The notes under the pieces were generated by a model. It was given only the letters and a program-made list of their open reading frames with translations, ran no database searches and was not told the origin of the DNA. A DNA stretch of 64,000 nt from Temperatibacter sp965603205. GTDB lineage: Bacteria > Pseudomonadota > Alphaproteobacteria > Sphingomonadales > Kordiimonadaceae. The position numbers were made by a program, and so were the translations under genes. Shown here in pieces: positions 17,301 through 25,755 of the stretch. The stretch is taken from positions 1 through 64,000 of the forward strand of contig CBFDCC010000007.1 in the NCBI GenBank assembly GCA_965603205.1, read 5' to 3'. Position 1 is the stretch's first letter. Every line of letters starts with the position of its first letter.

Positions 17301-18033
17301 CCAACCTTTTGGCGGGGAAGGGCTTTCAGGCACGGGTCCAAAGGCTGGCGGCCCTGAATATTTAAATGTTTTCAAGGATGGTGGTTTAACCACAGCCGCT
17401 GATAATGGCGAGTTTATACAAGAGGGTGAATCCGTTGAATTAAGTAAGGTCGTGCGCGAGTTAAATCTAATGCCCATGCCTGATGTGACGACAATAAGAA
17501 GTGATTTAAATGCGACATTTACTAATGTTTTTCCAGATCATGAAGTATTGATTGCTGACTTACTAGAACGCTTGCAAACAAACAGTCATGACGAGCTATC
17601 AATGCAGTCCCCTGTGGGTGAAAGTAATGAGCTGACAGTTTCAATGCGTGGGATCATCCTATGTATGGGCAGTAGTCTTGAAGCAATGATCGCGCAAGCT
17701 ATTCAAGCGCTGTATTTTGGTAACCCCATCATTGTGCATGGACATAATAATATCATGTTTGAACGTTTAGGTCATGATTTCCCTATCTATGTGACAAGAG
17801 GCGAAATATCAACCGAGGCGCTGTCAGCGTCTGGTGATATAGCAGCTGTTGCATTAATAGCAGGCGATAAAACTGTAGGGCAGATACGTGATGCGCTGGC
17901 ATCGCGTGATGGTAAGCTGGTGCCTCTTATTGGTGATAGCTTTTCTCCTTATCGTTATATGATTGAGCGCCATTATTGTACCGATACTTCTGCTGCAGGC
18001 GGTGATGCAGTATTGCTTGGTAGCCTTGGCTAA
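14386..18033 (+). CDS. putA: bifunctional proline dehydrogenase / glutamate-semialdehyde dehydrogenase
   Basis: PutA (1215 aa) oxidises proline to glutamate in two steps. The FAD-dependent PRODH barrel spans about residues 200-490, with motifs D-A-E-E-A-D-R, R-L-V-K-G-A-Y-W-D and R-R-L-L-E-N-G-A-N. The NAD-dependent aldehyde dehydrogenase domain spans about 560-1020, with S-P-W-N-F-P, E-T-G-G and the catalytic Cys in G-Q-R-C-S-A. A further C-terminal region (about 1030-1215) matches the extra domain of long PutA forms. The ribbon-helix-helix repressor domain of enteric PutA is absent, which fits control by the divergent Lrp gene. A second ATG lies nine bases inside. Confidence 0.95.
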   Translation: MSQMSLDDLRSVIRENYLLDETTAINALIDDASLSIHARNSITHRGADLVAEVRASMTPSLMEAFLAEYGLSTKEGLALMCLAEALLRVPDAETMDDLIEDKIAGGDWAEHAGQSISQLVNVSTMGLQVTNAVLQDGNLGVVNTMRSMVKRLGMPVIRRAVKQVMKELGHQFVLGQNIDFAQKRATALESKGFTHSYDMLGEAAHTASDAVKYLNAYKESIRALARSCSGDVRANPGISIKLSALHPRYEYVNHDRVMNELVPRVLKLAEMAAAANMGLNIDAEEADRLDISLSVIEAVLSSDSLKGWDGFGVVVQAYGKRAPFVIDWLHALTVKLDRKIMVRLVKGAYWDAEIKRAQVMGLRDFPVYTQKAHSDISYVACVAKLFTMIDRIYPQFATHNAHTVAAVLHFAQDISTDKYEFQRLHGMGESLHSVLRSDEGTKCRIYAPVGIHRDLLAYLVRRLLENGANSSFVNQIVDTDIPPVMVAADPFAKAHTIQGVAIKMPRDIFGAERRNAKGWDITDPIELAEINAGRHKFKFHQWQASSMLSIPHVGKDAGVSITNPANMQDCVGHVNYASSEDVDSAFQEAKIGFKQWSSRDVDDRAKCLERFADLIEDNAYEFFALATREAGKSLLDAIGEVREAVDFLRFYAIQARLGHDVSPARARGVFVCISPWNFPLAIFLGQISAAVVTGNAVLAKPAEQTPLIAARAIELMYESGVPSNVVQLLPGEGSTIGAALTQHPDVAGVCFTGSTATAQHINRAMACNSMVSAPLVAETGGLNAMIVDSTALPEQAVRDIVIAAFQSAGQRCSALRMLYVQEDVKDRFLEMLFGAMDELVVQDPWDITTDVGPVIDGNAQLLIQQYSTSMEADGRLLKKIHVPSGERYVSPAVFSVSGIEELDREIFGPILHVATYKAHELMDVVDTINERGYGLTMGIHSRIDNRVDQVRARAKVGNLYVNRNQIGAVVGSQPFGGEGLSGTGPKAGGPEYLNVFKDGGLTTAADNGEFIQEGESVELSKVVRELNLMPMPDVTTIRSDLNATFTNVFPDHEVLIADLLERLQTNSHDELSMQSPVGESNELTVSMRGIILCMGSSLEAMIAQAIQALYFGNPIIVHGHNNIMFERLGHDFPIYVTRGEISTEALSASGDIAAVALIAGDKTVGQIRDALASRDGKLVPLIGDSFSPYRYMIERHYCTDTSAAGGDAVLLGSLG

Positions 18034-18140
18034 CTAATTGTTAGGTTTATGTTGAAACTCTATGGGTTTCCTATAGTTTCTCTTATGTGCTATCTCTTGG
18101 ATAGATATCCTCGTCCCTACATGTGTTTAGTGAGACAATA

Positions 18141-19211
18141 ATGACAGATAAAAGCCAAATTCCTGATAGCCTTTATGATTTCCTTCTGGGGTCAGGCTTA
18201 ATAGCGAATAAATCAGAACCAATTATTGAGCGTTTAACAGGTGGTGTATCTTCTGATATTTGGAAGGTGACATCTGGGGGACGTATCTTTTGTGTTAAGC
18301 GAGCGCTATCACAGTTAGCTGTTAAGGATCTGTGGGAAGCATCAACTGAGCGTAATGCTTATGAGGTTGAATGGTTTAAAACAGTCGCTGCTTTTAGTCC
18401 TGATGTCGTGCCTGAGGTTATTGCTCATGACAGGCAAGCCGGCTTTTTTGCTATGACCTTTATAGATCCTGAGGAATATACAGTTTGGAAAGATTTATTA
18501 AGCAGTGGGGATATAAACGATCAAACTGCTGTAGCTCTAGCAAATGCACTGGTTAAAATTCACAGTGAAACAGCCTATAATGATGGGATAGCTAAAAAAT
18601 TTAAGACTGATGATTTATTTTTTGATTTACGGATTAATGCTTATTTAATCACAGCGGCAAAGCGTAACCGAGATGTGCGCGCTCGGATTATGGAAATAGC
18701 AGATTTGACGCAAAAGACCAAAGTGGCGCTCGTACACGGTGATGTTAGCCCTAAAAACATTATGGCAAATAGCGCGGGTGATATTGTAATACTCGACGCT
18801 GAAACTGCGTGGTTTGGGGATCCTGCTTTTGATGTCGCCTTTTTGCTGAATCATATGTTGCTTAAATCTGTGTGGAAACCTGAACATACGGCTAAGTATA
18901 ATAGGCTTTTTGATTTGATATCGACTAACTATTTAGCTGGTGTAGACTGGGAAGATCGTGATGGCATTGAGACCCGTATTGCGCATCTGTTACCAATGTT
19001 ATTGCTGGCGCGTGTTGATGGTAAATCACCCGCTGAATATGTGACAGAAGATGCGGTAAAAAATCTCATCCGTATTTTTGCCAAAAGCCATATCAAGCGC
19101 AAAACCAAGAATCTTAAGTCTATTGGTGGGCATTGGGCTGCTAGCAGCTCACTGAAATATCTTACAGAAAAAGACTTCAAATTGCCAGAATTTATAGATG
19201 AGGATTCTTGA
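18141..19211 (+). CDS. aminoglycoside-phosphotransferase-fold kinase
   Basis: This 356-aa protein is of the APH/choline-kinase superfamily. The catalytic loop is V-H-G-D-V-S-P-K-N, and the metal-binding Asp follows in I-L-D-A-E-T-A-W-F-G-D-P-A-F-D. The N-terminal G-G-V-S-S-D-I-W and C-V-K-R elements provide the nucleotide loop and Lys. The substrate is unknown; this fold phosphorylates sugars, amino-alcohols or antibiotics. I prefer the ATG at 18141; an in-frame GTG at 18123 is possible. The next gene's TTG start overlaps its stop, so the two are translationally coupled. Confidence 0.8.
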   Translation: MTDKSQIPDSLYDFLLGSGLIANKSEPIIERLTGGVSSDIWKVTSGGRIFCVKRALSQLAVKDLWEASTERNAYEVEWFKTVAAFSPDVVPEVIAHDRQAGFFAMTFIDPEEYTVWKDLLSSGDINDQTAVALANALVKIHSETAYNDGIAKKFKTDDLFFDLRINAYLITAAKRNRDVRARIMEIADLTQKTKVALVHGDVSPKNIMANSAGDIVILDAETAWFGDPAFDVAFLLNHMLLKSVWKPEHTAKYNRLFDLISTNYLAGVDWEDRDGIETRIAHLLPMLLLARVDGKSPAEYVTEDAVKNLIRIFAKSHIKRKTKNLKSIGGHWAASSSLKYLTEKDFKLPEFIDEDS

Positions 19212-19876
19212 TAATTTCAGCTTTGGTTAAAATACGCAGCATATATTCAAGTGATGCAGAGCTGAGTTACTTAAGCGACGCTGAAACCAAACGCGCGCAT
19301 AAAATGAACAAAGCCTCTGCGCAGCGTTTTATAATTGGGCGCACAATGTTGAGGTCTGAGCTTTCCATGACTCTTGGCATTAGTCCGCAGGATATTACGT
19401 TAAATCAAAATGAAGGCGGCCCTGTAACGCTAAGCGATAGTGATTTAAGTTTTTCTGTTGCTCATAGTGGTGATTATGTTGCAGTAGCGGTGGCCAAAAG
19501 GAGTGCTATAGGCATCGATATTGAAGACGGCCATATAGCGCGTAAAAATTGGCGCGGTATAGCGAAACGGTATTTCAACATGGCAGAGCAAGATTCTATT
19601 GAGACAGAACCCAAGCTGATGCAACAGCAGGCTTTTTATAGGTTATGGACGGCCAAGGAGGCGCTGACTAAAATGGAACATGGCGCCATTGCTCATTATT
19701 TAAAGGGCGCAGAGATTAGCTGTCAAAATGGTCTTGCTACACTCGTTGGCTACACCCCAAAGGGTAATAACGGCAATGAGATTATTCTCCAACATAAGAT
19801 TAAAGATGATGGCCGTATGATTGCTTGTGTGGCAGCTATTGATGCAACAGAGGTGAAGTGGGATATCAAGCTTTAG
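19208..19876 (+). CDS. 4'-phosphopantetheinyl transferase
   Basis: This is a 222-aa Sfp-type phosphopantetheinyl transferase that moves phosphopantetheine from CoA to a carrier-protein serine. The family motifs are clear: S-F-S-V-A-H-S-G-D near residue 77, G-I-D-I-E near 98 and W-T-A-K-E-A-L-T-K near 149. The likely start is TTG at 19208, overlapping the stop of the upstream kinase gene (TTGA); no ATG lies early enough to keep the N-terminus. No carrier-protein, polyketide or peptide synthetase gene is in this window, so its target is elsewhere. It converges on nadC with a few bases of overlap (19873-19876). Confidence 0.85.
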   Translation: MIISALVKIRSIYSSDAELSYLSDAETKRAHKMNKASAQRFIIGRTMLRSELSMTLGISPQDITLNQNEGGPVTLSDSDLSFSVAHSGDYVAVAVAKRSAIGIDIEDGHIARKNWRGIAKRYFNMAEQDSIETEPKLMQQQAFYRLWTAKEALTKMEHGAIAHYLKGAEISCQNGLATLVGYTPKGNNGNEIILQHKIKDDGRMIACVAAIDATEVKWDIKL

Positions 19877-20727
19877 ATATCAGTGAAACGCATAGATAGA
19901 TCAATGGCGTGTAAATGCTTGGTTAAGGCACCAGACGATAGATAATCCACTTTGAAACCCGCATATTTCTTCACATGGGCAGCATCTAAATTACCAGAGA
20001 CTTCAATCTTAGTTTGCCCTAGGTCTAGGTCATTCATTTGCTTAATGTTATCCATAGAGAAATTATCAAGCATAACAATATCGGCTTTGGCATTTAGGGC
20101 TTGTTGTAATTCTTCTATAGTTTCAACTTCAATCTCAACAGGTTTGTTCGGGGCGATTGCTCTGGCTTGCTTGACTGCTGCCTCTATGGACCCACACCCC
20201 ATAATATGATTTTCTTTAATGAGGAATGCGTCATAAAGCCCAATGCGGTGGTTGTCGCACCCGCCAATTTGCACGGCATATTTTTGTGCGAGCCGCAGCC
20301 CTGGTATGGTTTTACGCGTATCTAGTATGGTTAGGTCCATGTCCTTGGTTAACGCAGCATACTCAGCCGAAAGTGTTGCGGTGCCAGATAGAGACTGCAA
20401 GAAATTAAGCGCTGCACGTTCGCCAGTGAGTAGAGCGCGGGCATTGCCTTTTAGTTTAAATAATTCGGTGCCAGATTTAACCTTATCGCCTTCGCCTATG
20501 CGCCATTCAATCACAATGTTGGGGTCGATTTGCTTAAAAACTTCATCAACCCATGGCCTGCCACAGATCACGGCATCTTCTTTTGTAATAACGCTAGCAT
20601 TTGCCATTTTATCAGCAGGTATCAACTGAGCCGTAATATCACCATCACCAATATCCTCGGATAGGGCACGAGCAACACTATCTATAACATCTTGCTCAAA
20701 ATTATCATACGCGGTGAAGTCGTTCAT
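19873..20727 (-). CDS. nadC: nicotinate-nucleotide pyrophosphorylase (carboxylating)
   Basis: NadC (284 aa from the preferred start) makes nicotinate mononucleotide from quinolinate and PRPP in de novo NAD synthesis. Recognisable elements are E-D-I-G-D-G-D-I-T near residue 24, the L-D-T-R-K-T-I-P-G-L-R active-site motif, the H-R-I-G-L-Y-D segment, and V-M-L-D-N-F-S-M in the barrel. The ATG at 20727 has AGGA upstream and gives the usual family length; a longer frame to 20769 would overlap the upstream gene. It lies 13 bases behind the ThDP-enzyme gene and is probably co-transcribed. nadA and nadB are not in this window. Confidence 0.93.
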   Translation of the reverse strand: MNDFTAYDNFEQDVIDSVARALSEDIGDGDITAQLIPADKMANASVITKEDAVICGRPWVDEVFKQIDPNIVIEWRIGEGDKVKSGTELFKLKGNARALLTGERAALNFLQSLSGTATLSAEYAALTKDMDLTILDTRKTIPGLRLAQKYAVQIGGCDNHRIGLYDAFLIKENHIMGCGSIEAAVKQARAIAPNKPVEIEVETIEELQQALNAKADIVMLDNFSMDNIKQMNDLDLGQTKIEVSGNLDAAHVKKYAGFKVDYLSSGALTKHLHAIDLSMRFTDI

Positions 20728-20740
20728 AGTTTTCGTTTTC

Positions 20741-22471
20741 CTAGCCAGTGATTTTACGGGTAAGCGCACGGCTTACTAGTCTGACTTTGGTGCCCATGTC
20801 AAATCGGCCCATGTTGGCCTTAACAGCGCCTGCGGTAAAACGTGTTTGTTTGCTATAGTCAATATTGACACGCACAATGACAGGTTTGCCAGTGGCTGCT
20901 TGCTCTAACGCGTCTTTAATGCCGTGGCTAGCATCATCATTTGTATCAATATCAACAAAACCAGCGCCAACACCCAAGGCTATCCCTTCTAGATTAAGGG
21001 CGGGTAATGTGGTGCATGGTTTGCGATTATACGGAATCTCTTGCGCTTGGGCGATTTGTGACAATTCACCATCAGCGAATACAAAATAGACCACGCCTAA
21101 TCCATTAGCCGCGGCTGTAAGGCCTTCCATGCAAGTCATCATAAAGGCACCATCACCAACGATGCCAACCACTTGGTTGGTTTGATTTTCTAATTTAGCA
21201 GCATTCACAGCTGGCACACAGTACCCCATGCAGTTAAAATCTGTTGGCGAAATAAAACGTCGATTATCACTGATTGTCATCAGTTCAGCCGTTAAGAAAG
21301 TGTGGTTCCCATCGTCTGTGACAACAATGGCGCTATCGTCTAAGGCCTCATCTAATGCATTAAAGAATATGGCGGGATTAACACGGTCCTTGCTGTCATG
21401 CTTATGCCAAACGGCCTGATAATCAGCGCGGTCTTTTGCGATAGATTTTGTGATGTCAGGTTTAGCTGTAATCTCGTGAGACTGTAATGCCTTAAGTAGC
21501 ATGGGTACTGCTTCAGCAGCATCACCCTCAATACCAATTTCTGTCGGGTAATTAGCGCCGATAGCCTCTTTATTTATATCCAGATGAATGAGCACCTCTG
21601 GCGGTGCGCTGGCATATGAACCCGTTGCTATCTCGCCAAACCGCACGCCAATTGCGATCATAACATCAATGTCTGCAAAGGCATTTTCAGCTGCTGGTAC
21701 TGCAGCAGGGCCGAAACTCATGCCAGTCCAAAGCGGATGTTCGTGTGGGAAAGTGCTTAGCCCTTGCAGGCTACTACAAACAGGGGCGTTTAACGCCTCG
21801 GCTAGTTTGATCACGTCTTCTCTGGCTGATTTTGCGCCCCACCCAACGAATATACCAACCTTTTTAGCCCCCGCTAATTTTAGGGCAGCAGCCTCAATAG
21901 GTTTGCTTTGTATTTCTGCACCCAGTCTCACAGGCGCTTTAAATTCAGGTAAGTTTTTCACTTCACCTTTCAGCATCTGAATATTAACAGGAATTTCCAC
22001 ATAAACGGGACCAGGTTCCCCCGTGATGGCGGTTTCATACGCTTCAAATATAGTCGAGACTATATCTTCTTGCTTTTCGATGAAATATGTCGCCTTGGTT
22101 AGGGGTGTCATCAATGCCTGTTGGTCCATTTGGTGCAATTGATATTTGAAACCATTTTCTGTGTGGGTACTGCCCGATATAACAATCATTGGGATGCCAT
22201 CTAAAAAGGCTTCGCCAATACCGCTCATGGCGTGGGTTAGGCCAGCAGCAGGCACAAGCACGCATACGCCAACACTATCAGATGTACGGCTAACAGCATC
22301 AGCCATAAAGGCCGCGCCTGCTTCGTGTGTCACTAGCATAGGCCTGATCTGGTTACTGTTATTTAACTCGTCGTAAATTTCAGTCGTATGGACGCCAGGA
22401 ATTCCAAATGTATGACGTGTTCCAATTTGTTCTAACGCGTATCTAACTAACCATGCCCCAGTATGTTTCAT
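20741..22471 (-). CDS. ThDP-dependent enzyme, acetolactate-synthase-like
   Basis: This is a 576-aa thiamine-diphosphate enzyme of the acetolactate synthase/benzoylformate decarboxylase superfamily. The N-terminal Pyr domain has the catalytic Glu in T-H-E-A-G-A-A near residue 49. The C-terminal PP domain has the cofactor motif V-G-D-G-A-F-M-M and, at the position of the usual N-N or N-D-G, an A-D-G, which still leaves the metal-binding Asp. No regulatory-subunit gene is adjacent, so it is not an obvious IlvB. Oxalyl-CoA, sulfoacetaldehyde, glyoxylate or aldehyde chemistry are alternatives. It precedes nadC on the same strand. Confidence 0.85.
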   Translation of the reverse strand: MKHTGAWLVRYALEQIGTRHTFGIPGVHTTEIYDELNNSNQIRPMLVTHEAGAAFMADAVSRTSDSVGVCVLVPAAGLTHAMSGIGEAFLDGIPMIVISGSTHTENGFKYQLHQMDQQALMTPLTKATYFIEKQEDIVSTIFEAYETAITGEPGPVYVEIPVNIQMLKGEVKNLPEFKAPVRLGAEIQSKPIEAAALKLAGAKKVGIFVGWGAKSAREDVIKLAEALNAPVCSSLQGLSTFPHEHPLWTGMSFGPAAVPAAENAFADIDVMIAIGVRFGEIATGSYASAPPEVLIHLDINKEAIGANYPTEIGIEGDAAEAVPMLLKALQSHEITAKPDITKSIAKDRADYQAVWHKHDSKDRVNPAIFFNALDEALDDSAIVVTDDGNHTFLTAELMTISDNRRFISPTDFNCMGYCVPAVNAAKLENQTNQVVGIVGDGAFMMTCMEGLTAAANGLGVVYFVFADGELSQIAQAQEIPYNRKPCTTLPALNLEGIALGVGAGFVDIDTNDDASHGIKDALEQAATGKPVIVRVNIDYSKQTRFTAGAVKANMGRFDMGTKVRLVSRALTRKITG

Positions 22472-22640
22472 AGATTTATATTACCTAGCTAATTTATGAT
22501 TTACATTTAAAATTATTATGACTGTACAAGAATAATCATTGCAGTCAATATATGCGACTAGTTAAACTTTTAGATAGAGTTTGATATTAGGTGTGATCGG
22601 GTGTAAATCTGTGGAATATTGATTAGTTTTAGGTTTTTTT

Positions 22641-23630
22641 ATGCAAACTATTTTAGTCTTGGGCGGTGCTGGATATATTGGATCTCATACCTGCCTTCAG
22701 CTTATTGAGGCGGGCCACCGCGTCATTGTGCTGGATAATTTTTCAAATGGTCACCGCGACGCAGTATTCGCCGATACGCTGATTGAGGGTGATCTGTTGG
22801 ATGTGGATTGTTTGAATAGCATATTCTCGAATAATAAAATTGATGCGGTCATTCATTTTGCTGCCTTGATTGAAGCTGGTGTCAGTATGAACGAGCCACT
22901 CAATTTTTATAAAAACAATGTCACAGGCACGCTGAATTTATTGCAGATGATGATTAAACATGGTGTGAATAAACTTGTTTTCTCGTCTACAGCGGCGGTA
23001 TACGGCGAGCCTGAATATATACCAATTGATGAAGATCACCCTAAGGCGGCGATTAACCCATATGGCCAGACCAAGTGGGCCGCTGAATGTATGATGCGCG
23101 ATAGCGCGGTGGCGTACGGTCTTAATACCATGGTGCTACGTTATTTTAATGCGGCAGGTGGTGATCCAGAAGGCCGCACAGGTGAGCGTCATGATCCAGA
23201 AACACACTTGATACCACTGGTCATGCAGGCGGCAAATGGTACCCGTGATGCTATTAAAATATTTGGTACTGATTATGAAACAACGGATGGTACCTGTATC
23301 CGTGATTATATACATGTTAGTGATTTAGCCGATGCCCATATAAAAGCATTGGACTATTTAACTACAAACTTTAACGGTGAAGGCTTTTACGATGCCTGTA
23401 ATTTAGGTAATGGTAATGGCTATAGTGTGCGTGAGGTTATTGATGCGGTCGCAAATGTCACGGGCAAAGATTTTACAGTTATTGAAGAAGCTAGGCGTTT
23501 AGGTGACCCAGCTAGTTTAATTGCTGATTCTAAAAAAGCAAAAAGCATGTTAGGTTGGCAGCCAAGGTATGCGTCGCTTGATGATATGGTTGCCCATGCA
23601 TGGTCGTATGAGCAACAAATTAAGAACTAA
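22641..23630 (+). CDS. galE: UDP-glucose 4-epimerase
   Basis: GalE (329 aa) is an extended SDR that interconverts UDP-glucose and UDP-galactose (or the N-acetyl forms). It shows the NAD motif G-G-A-G-Y-I-G-S-H at residues 8-16, S-S-T-A-A-V-Y-G-E near 121, the catalytic Y-G-Q-T-K, and the nucleotide-binding Y-F-N-A-A-G-G-D-P-E. Length is normal. It is first in the polysaccharide block, 18 bases ahead of kdsA, and probably supplies an activated sugar for the capsule or LPS. A 169-base AT-rich gap separates it from the divergent ThDP gene. Confidence 0.93.
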   Translation: MQTILVLGGAGYIGSHTCLQLIEAGHRVIVLDNFSNGHRDAVFADTLIEGDLLDVDCLNSIFSNNKIDAVIHFAALIEAGVSMNEPLNFYKNNVTGTLNLLQMMIKHGVNKLVFSSTAAVYGEPEYIPIDEDHPKAAINPYGQTKWAAECMMRDSAVAYGLNTMVLRYFNAAGGDPEGRTGERHDPETHLIPLVMQAANGTRDAIKIFGTDYETTDGTCIRDYIHVSDLADAHIKALDYLTTNFNGEGFYDACNLGNGNGYSVREVIDAVANVTGKDFTVIEEARRLGDPASLIADSKKAKSMLGWQPRYASLDDMVAHAWSYEQQIKN

Positions 23631-23648
23631 GAGATATAGGAAATCCCA

Positions 23649-24494
23649 GTGGTAATAAAATCGGTTCAAATTAATGCTGATATAGATGTTTCAAATGATA
23701 AGCCCTTTACGCTGTTTGGCGGTATGAATGTGCTGGAAAGCCGTGATCTAGCGATGTCCATATGCGAGCATTATGTACGTGTGACTACAAAGCTTGGTAT
23801 TCCTTATGTGTTTAAGGCTTCTTTTGATAAGGCCAATAGATCATCAATAGGTAGTTATCGCGGCCCTGGCTTGGATGAAGGTTTGCGTATTTTTAGTGAT
23901 GTTAAAGCTGAGTTTGGCGTGCCTGTAATTACCGATGTTCATGAGCCTGGTCAGGCGAACGCTGTTGCTGAAGTTGCCGATATAATTCAGTTGCCAGCGT
24001 TTTTAGCCCGTCAGACTGATCTTGTGGTGGCGATGGCCAAGACAGGCAAGCCGATAAATGTAAAAAAACCCCAATTTTTAGCGCCGCATGAAATGCGTCA
24101 TATCATCACAAAAATATCCGAGGCTGGTAATGAGCAGGTGATGTTATGCGAACGAGGCAGTGCCTTTGGTTATAATAATTTGATCGTTGATATGCTGGGC
24201 ATGGACGATATGAAGGCGATGGCCCCCGTTATCTTTGATGCAACCCATGCATTGCAGCGCCCCGGTGGCAAATCAGATTGCGCTGATGGCAGGGCTGCCC
24301 AAGCTGCTGCACTTACACGCGCTGGTATGGCTGTTGGTATTGCAGGATTATTTATCGAGGCACACCCAAACCCAGATCAGGCTAAATGCGATGGCCCTTG
24401 CGCCTTGCCTCTTGATCAGCTTGAGGGGTATCTTAATCAGATGAAGGCGATTGATGATATCGTGAAATCTTTTGACCAATTGGTGACAGGATAA
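23649..24494 (+). CDS. kdsA: 3-deoxy-8-phosphooctulonate synthase (Kdo-8-P synthase)
   Basis: KdsA (281 aa) condenses arabinose-5-phosphate and phosphoenolpyruvate to Kdo-8-phosphate. Family landmarks are L-F-G-G-M-N-V-L-E-S near residue 22, K-A-S-F-D-K-A-N-R-S near 57, P-V-I-T-D-V-H-E and the late D-A-T-H-A-L-Q motif. The start is a GTG at 23649, which gives the normal N-terminus. kdsC follows with its ATG overlapping the kdsA stop. The gene opens a run of Kdo and Kps genes on one strand; a copy placed with the capsule genes suggests Kdo for the capsule linker. Confidence 0.95.
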   Translation: MVIKSVQINADIDVSNDKPFTLFGGMNVLESRDLAMSICEHYVRVTTKLGIPYVFKASFDKANRSSIGSYRGPGLDEGLRIFSDVKAEFGVPVITDVHEPGQANAVAEVADIIQLPAFLARQTDLVVAMAKTGKPINVKKPQFLAPHEMRHIITKISEAGNEQVMLCERGSAFGYNNLIVDMLGMDDMKAMAPVIFDATHALQRPGGKSDCADGRAAQAAALTRAGMAVGIAGLFIEAHPNPDQAKCDGPCALPLDQLEGYLNQMKAIDDIVKSFDQLVTG

Positions 24495-25000
24495 TGAAAA
24501 TTAAATTAGCAGTTTTTGATGTGGATGGTGTGCTGACTGATGGCTCTATTAGTTATACGGCCGATGGTGAGACATTAAAAACTTTTCACGCCCATGATGG
24601 TTTTGGTCTCAACTTGCTGATGAAGGCTGGTATTGCTGTTGGCGTTATATCTGGTCGAGAGTCTGCGCCATTAGAAAGGCGTATGGCAGATTTAAATATT
24701 CGCCGTCTTTATATGGGGTGTAGGGATAAGGTAGCCGCCCTTGAGGAAATGTGCCGTGATATTGATTGTGATTTAAGTGAGATTGCCTATATGGGTGATG
24801 ATCTAATTGATTATAAGGCTATGCAGGCTGTGGGCATGAAATTAGCCCCGGCCAATGCTGTGGCTGATATCAAGACAATCGCGGATCATATTACGCAGGC
24901 ATCTGGTGGTGCTGGCGCAGTGCGTGAGGCGGCTGAATATTTGTTGCTTCGGGCTGGTATTAAGCCGCTAGATATCGCAAGTGGCGTTTTTAAGCAATAA
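24494..25000 (+). CDS. kdsC: Kdo-8-phosphate phosphatase
   Basis: KdsC (168 aa) is a C0-type HAD phosphatase that releases phosphate from Kdo-8-phosphate. HAD motif I is F-D-V-D-G-V-L-T-D-G (residues 8-17), motif II is I-S-G-R-E-S, and motif IV is Y-M-G-D-D-L-I-D. It has no cap domain, typical of this tetrameric family. The ATG overlaps the kdsA stop (TAATG), indicating coupled translation; kdsB follows after ten bases. Confidence 0.93.
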   Translation: MKIKLAVFDVDGVLTDGSISYTADGETLKTFHAHDGFGLNLLMKAGIAVGVISGRESAPLERRMADLNIRRLYMGCRDKVAALEEMCRDIDCDLSEIAYMGDDLIDYKAMQAVGMKLAPANAVADIKTIADHITQASGGAGAVREAAEYLLLRAGIKPLDIASGVFKQ

Positions 25001-25010
25001 AGGGTGACCC

Positions 25011-25751
25011 ATGAAAGTTGTTATTCCAGCACGTTTTGCCTCAACGCGGCTGCCGGGTAAGCCGCTGGCTGATATTGCTGGCAAACCTATGATTTGGCAT
25101 GTATGGCAACGCGGTGTTGAAGCTGTCGGTGCCGATAATTGCTGGGTGGCAACAGATCATAGTGGTGTTCGAGATATTATGACTGGTTTTGGCGCTCAAG
25201 TGGTTATGACAGCGCCTGACCATGTATCTGGTACAGACCGTATTGCAGAAGTAGCAGTTCAATTGAATTGGGCAGATGATGACATTGTAGTGAATGTGCA
25301 GGGTGATGAACCTTTGTTGCCTCCAGCACTTGTAACCCAAGTAGGGTCATTGTTAGCTAACACGCCAAACGCGGGCATTTCCACACTGGGCTGTCCGATA
25401 ACAAAATGGGATGATTTACTTAATCCTAATATCGTGAAAGCCGTTTGCGATAAAGAAGGTATGGCGCACTATTTTTCACGCTCGCCAGTGCCCTATGATC
25501 GCTCAGGTGAACAAGATGCCTCTCGCTATCCTTATCTACGACATATAGGCATTTATGCTTACCGCGTATCCACGCTTAAACAGTTACAGACTCTAGAAGA
25601 GGCACCAACAGAAAAATTGGAAAGTTTAGAGCAGCTAAGAGCCTTATGGCACGGCATCAATATTGTGGTTGGAGCTGTGGTTGATGCGCCGCCACATGGG
25701 GTTGATACACCTGAGGATTTAGCGGCTGTGTGCCAGATCGTTGAAGGTTAA
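25011..25751 (+). CDS. kdsB: CMP-Kdo synthetase
   Basis: KdsB/KpsU (246 aa) transfers CMP from CTP to Kdo, giving the donor for Kdo transferases. Key elements are I-P-A-R-F-A-S-T-R-L-P-G-K-P (residues 4-17), the Q-G-D-E-P-L motif near 98 and the later K-L-E-S-L-E-Q-L-R segment. Length is standard. It stands between kdsC and kpsC in a tight operon, so its CMP-Kdo probably feeds KpsC and KpsS as well as LPS. Confidence 0.95.
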   Translation: MKVVIPARFASTRLPGKPLADIAGKPMIWHVWQRGVEAVGADNCWVATDHSGVRDIMTGFGAQVVMTAPDHVSGTDRIAEVAVQLNWADDDIVVNVQGDEPLLPPALVTQVGSLLANTPNAGISTLGCPITKWDDLLNPNIVKAVCDKEGMAHYFSRSPVPYDRSGEQDASRYPYLRHIGIYAYRVSTLKQLQTLEEAPTEKLESLEQLRALWHGINIVVGAVVDAPPHGVDTPEDLAAVCQIVEG

Positions 25752-25755
25752 GGTA

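Noticed and set aside
18054..18080. Possible terminator hairpin after putA (GAAACT ... AGTTTC)
   Set aside because: Only six continuous pairs, an internal mismatch and a weak T tract; not convincing.
20741..22471. ThDP enzyme with A-D-G where N-N or N-D-G is usual
   Set aside because: The metal-binding Asp position is retained, so this is a tolerated variation rather than evidence of inactivity.
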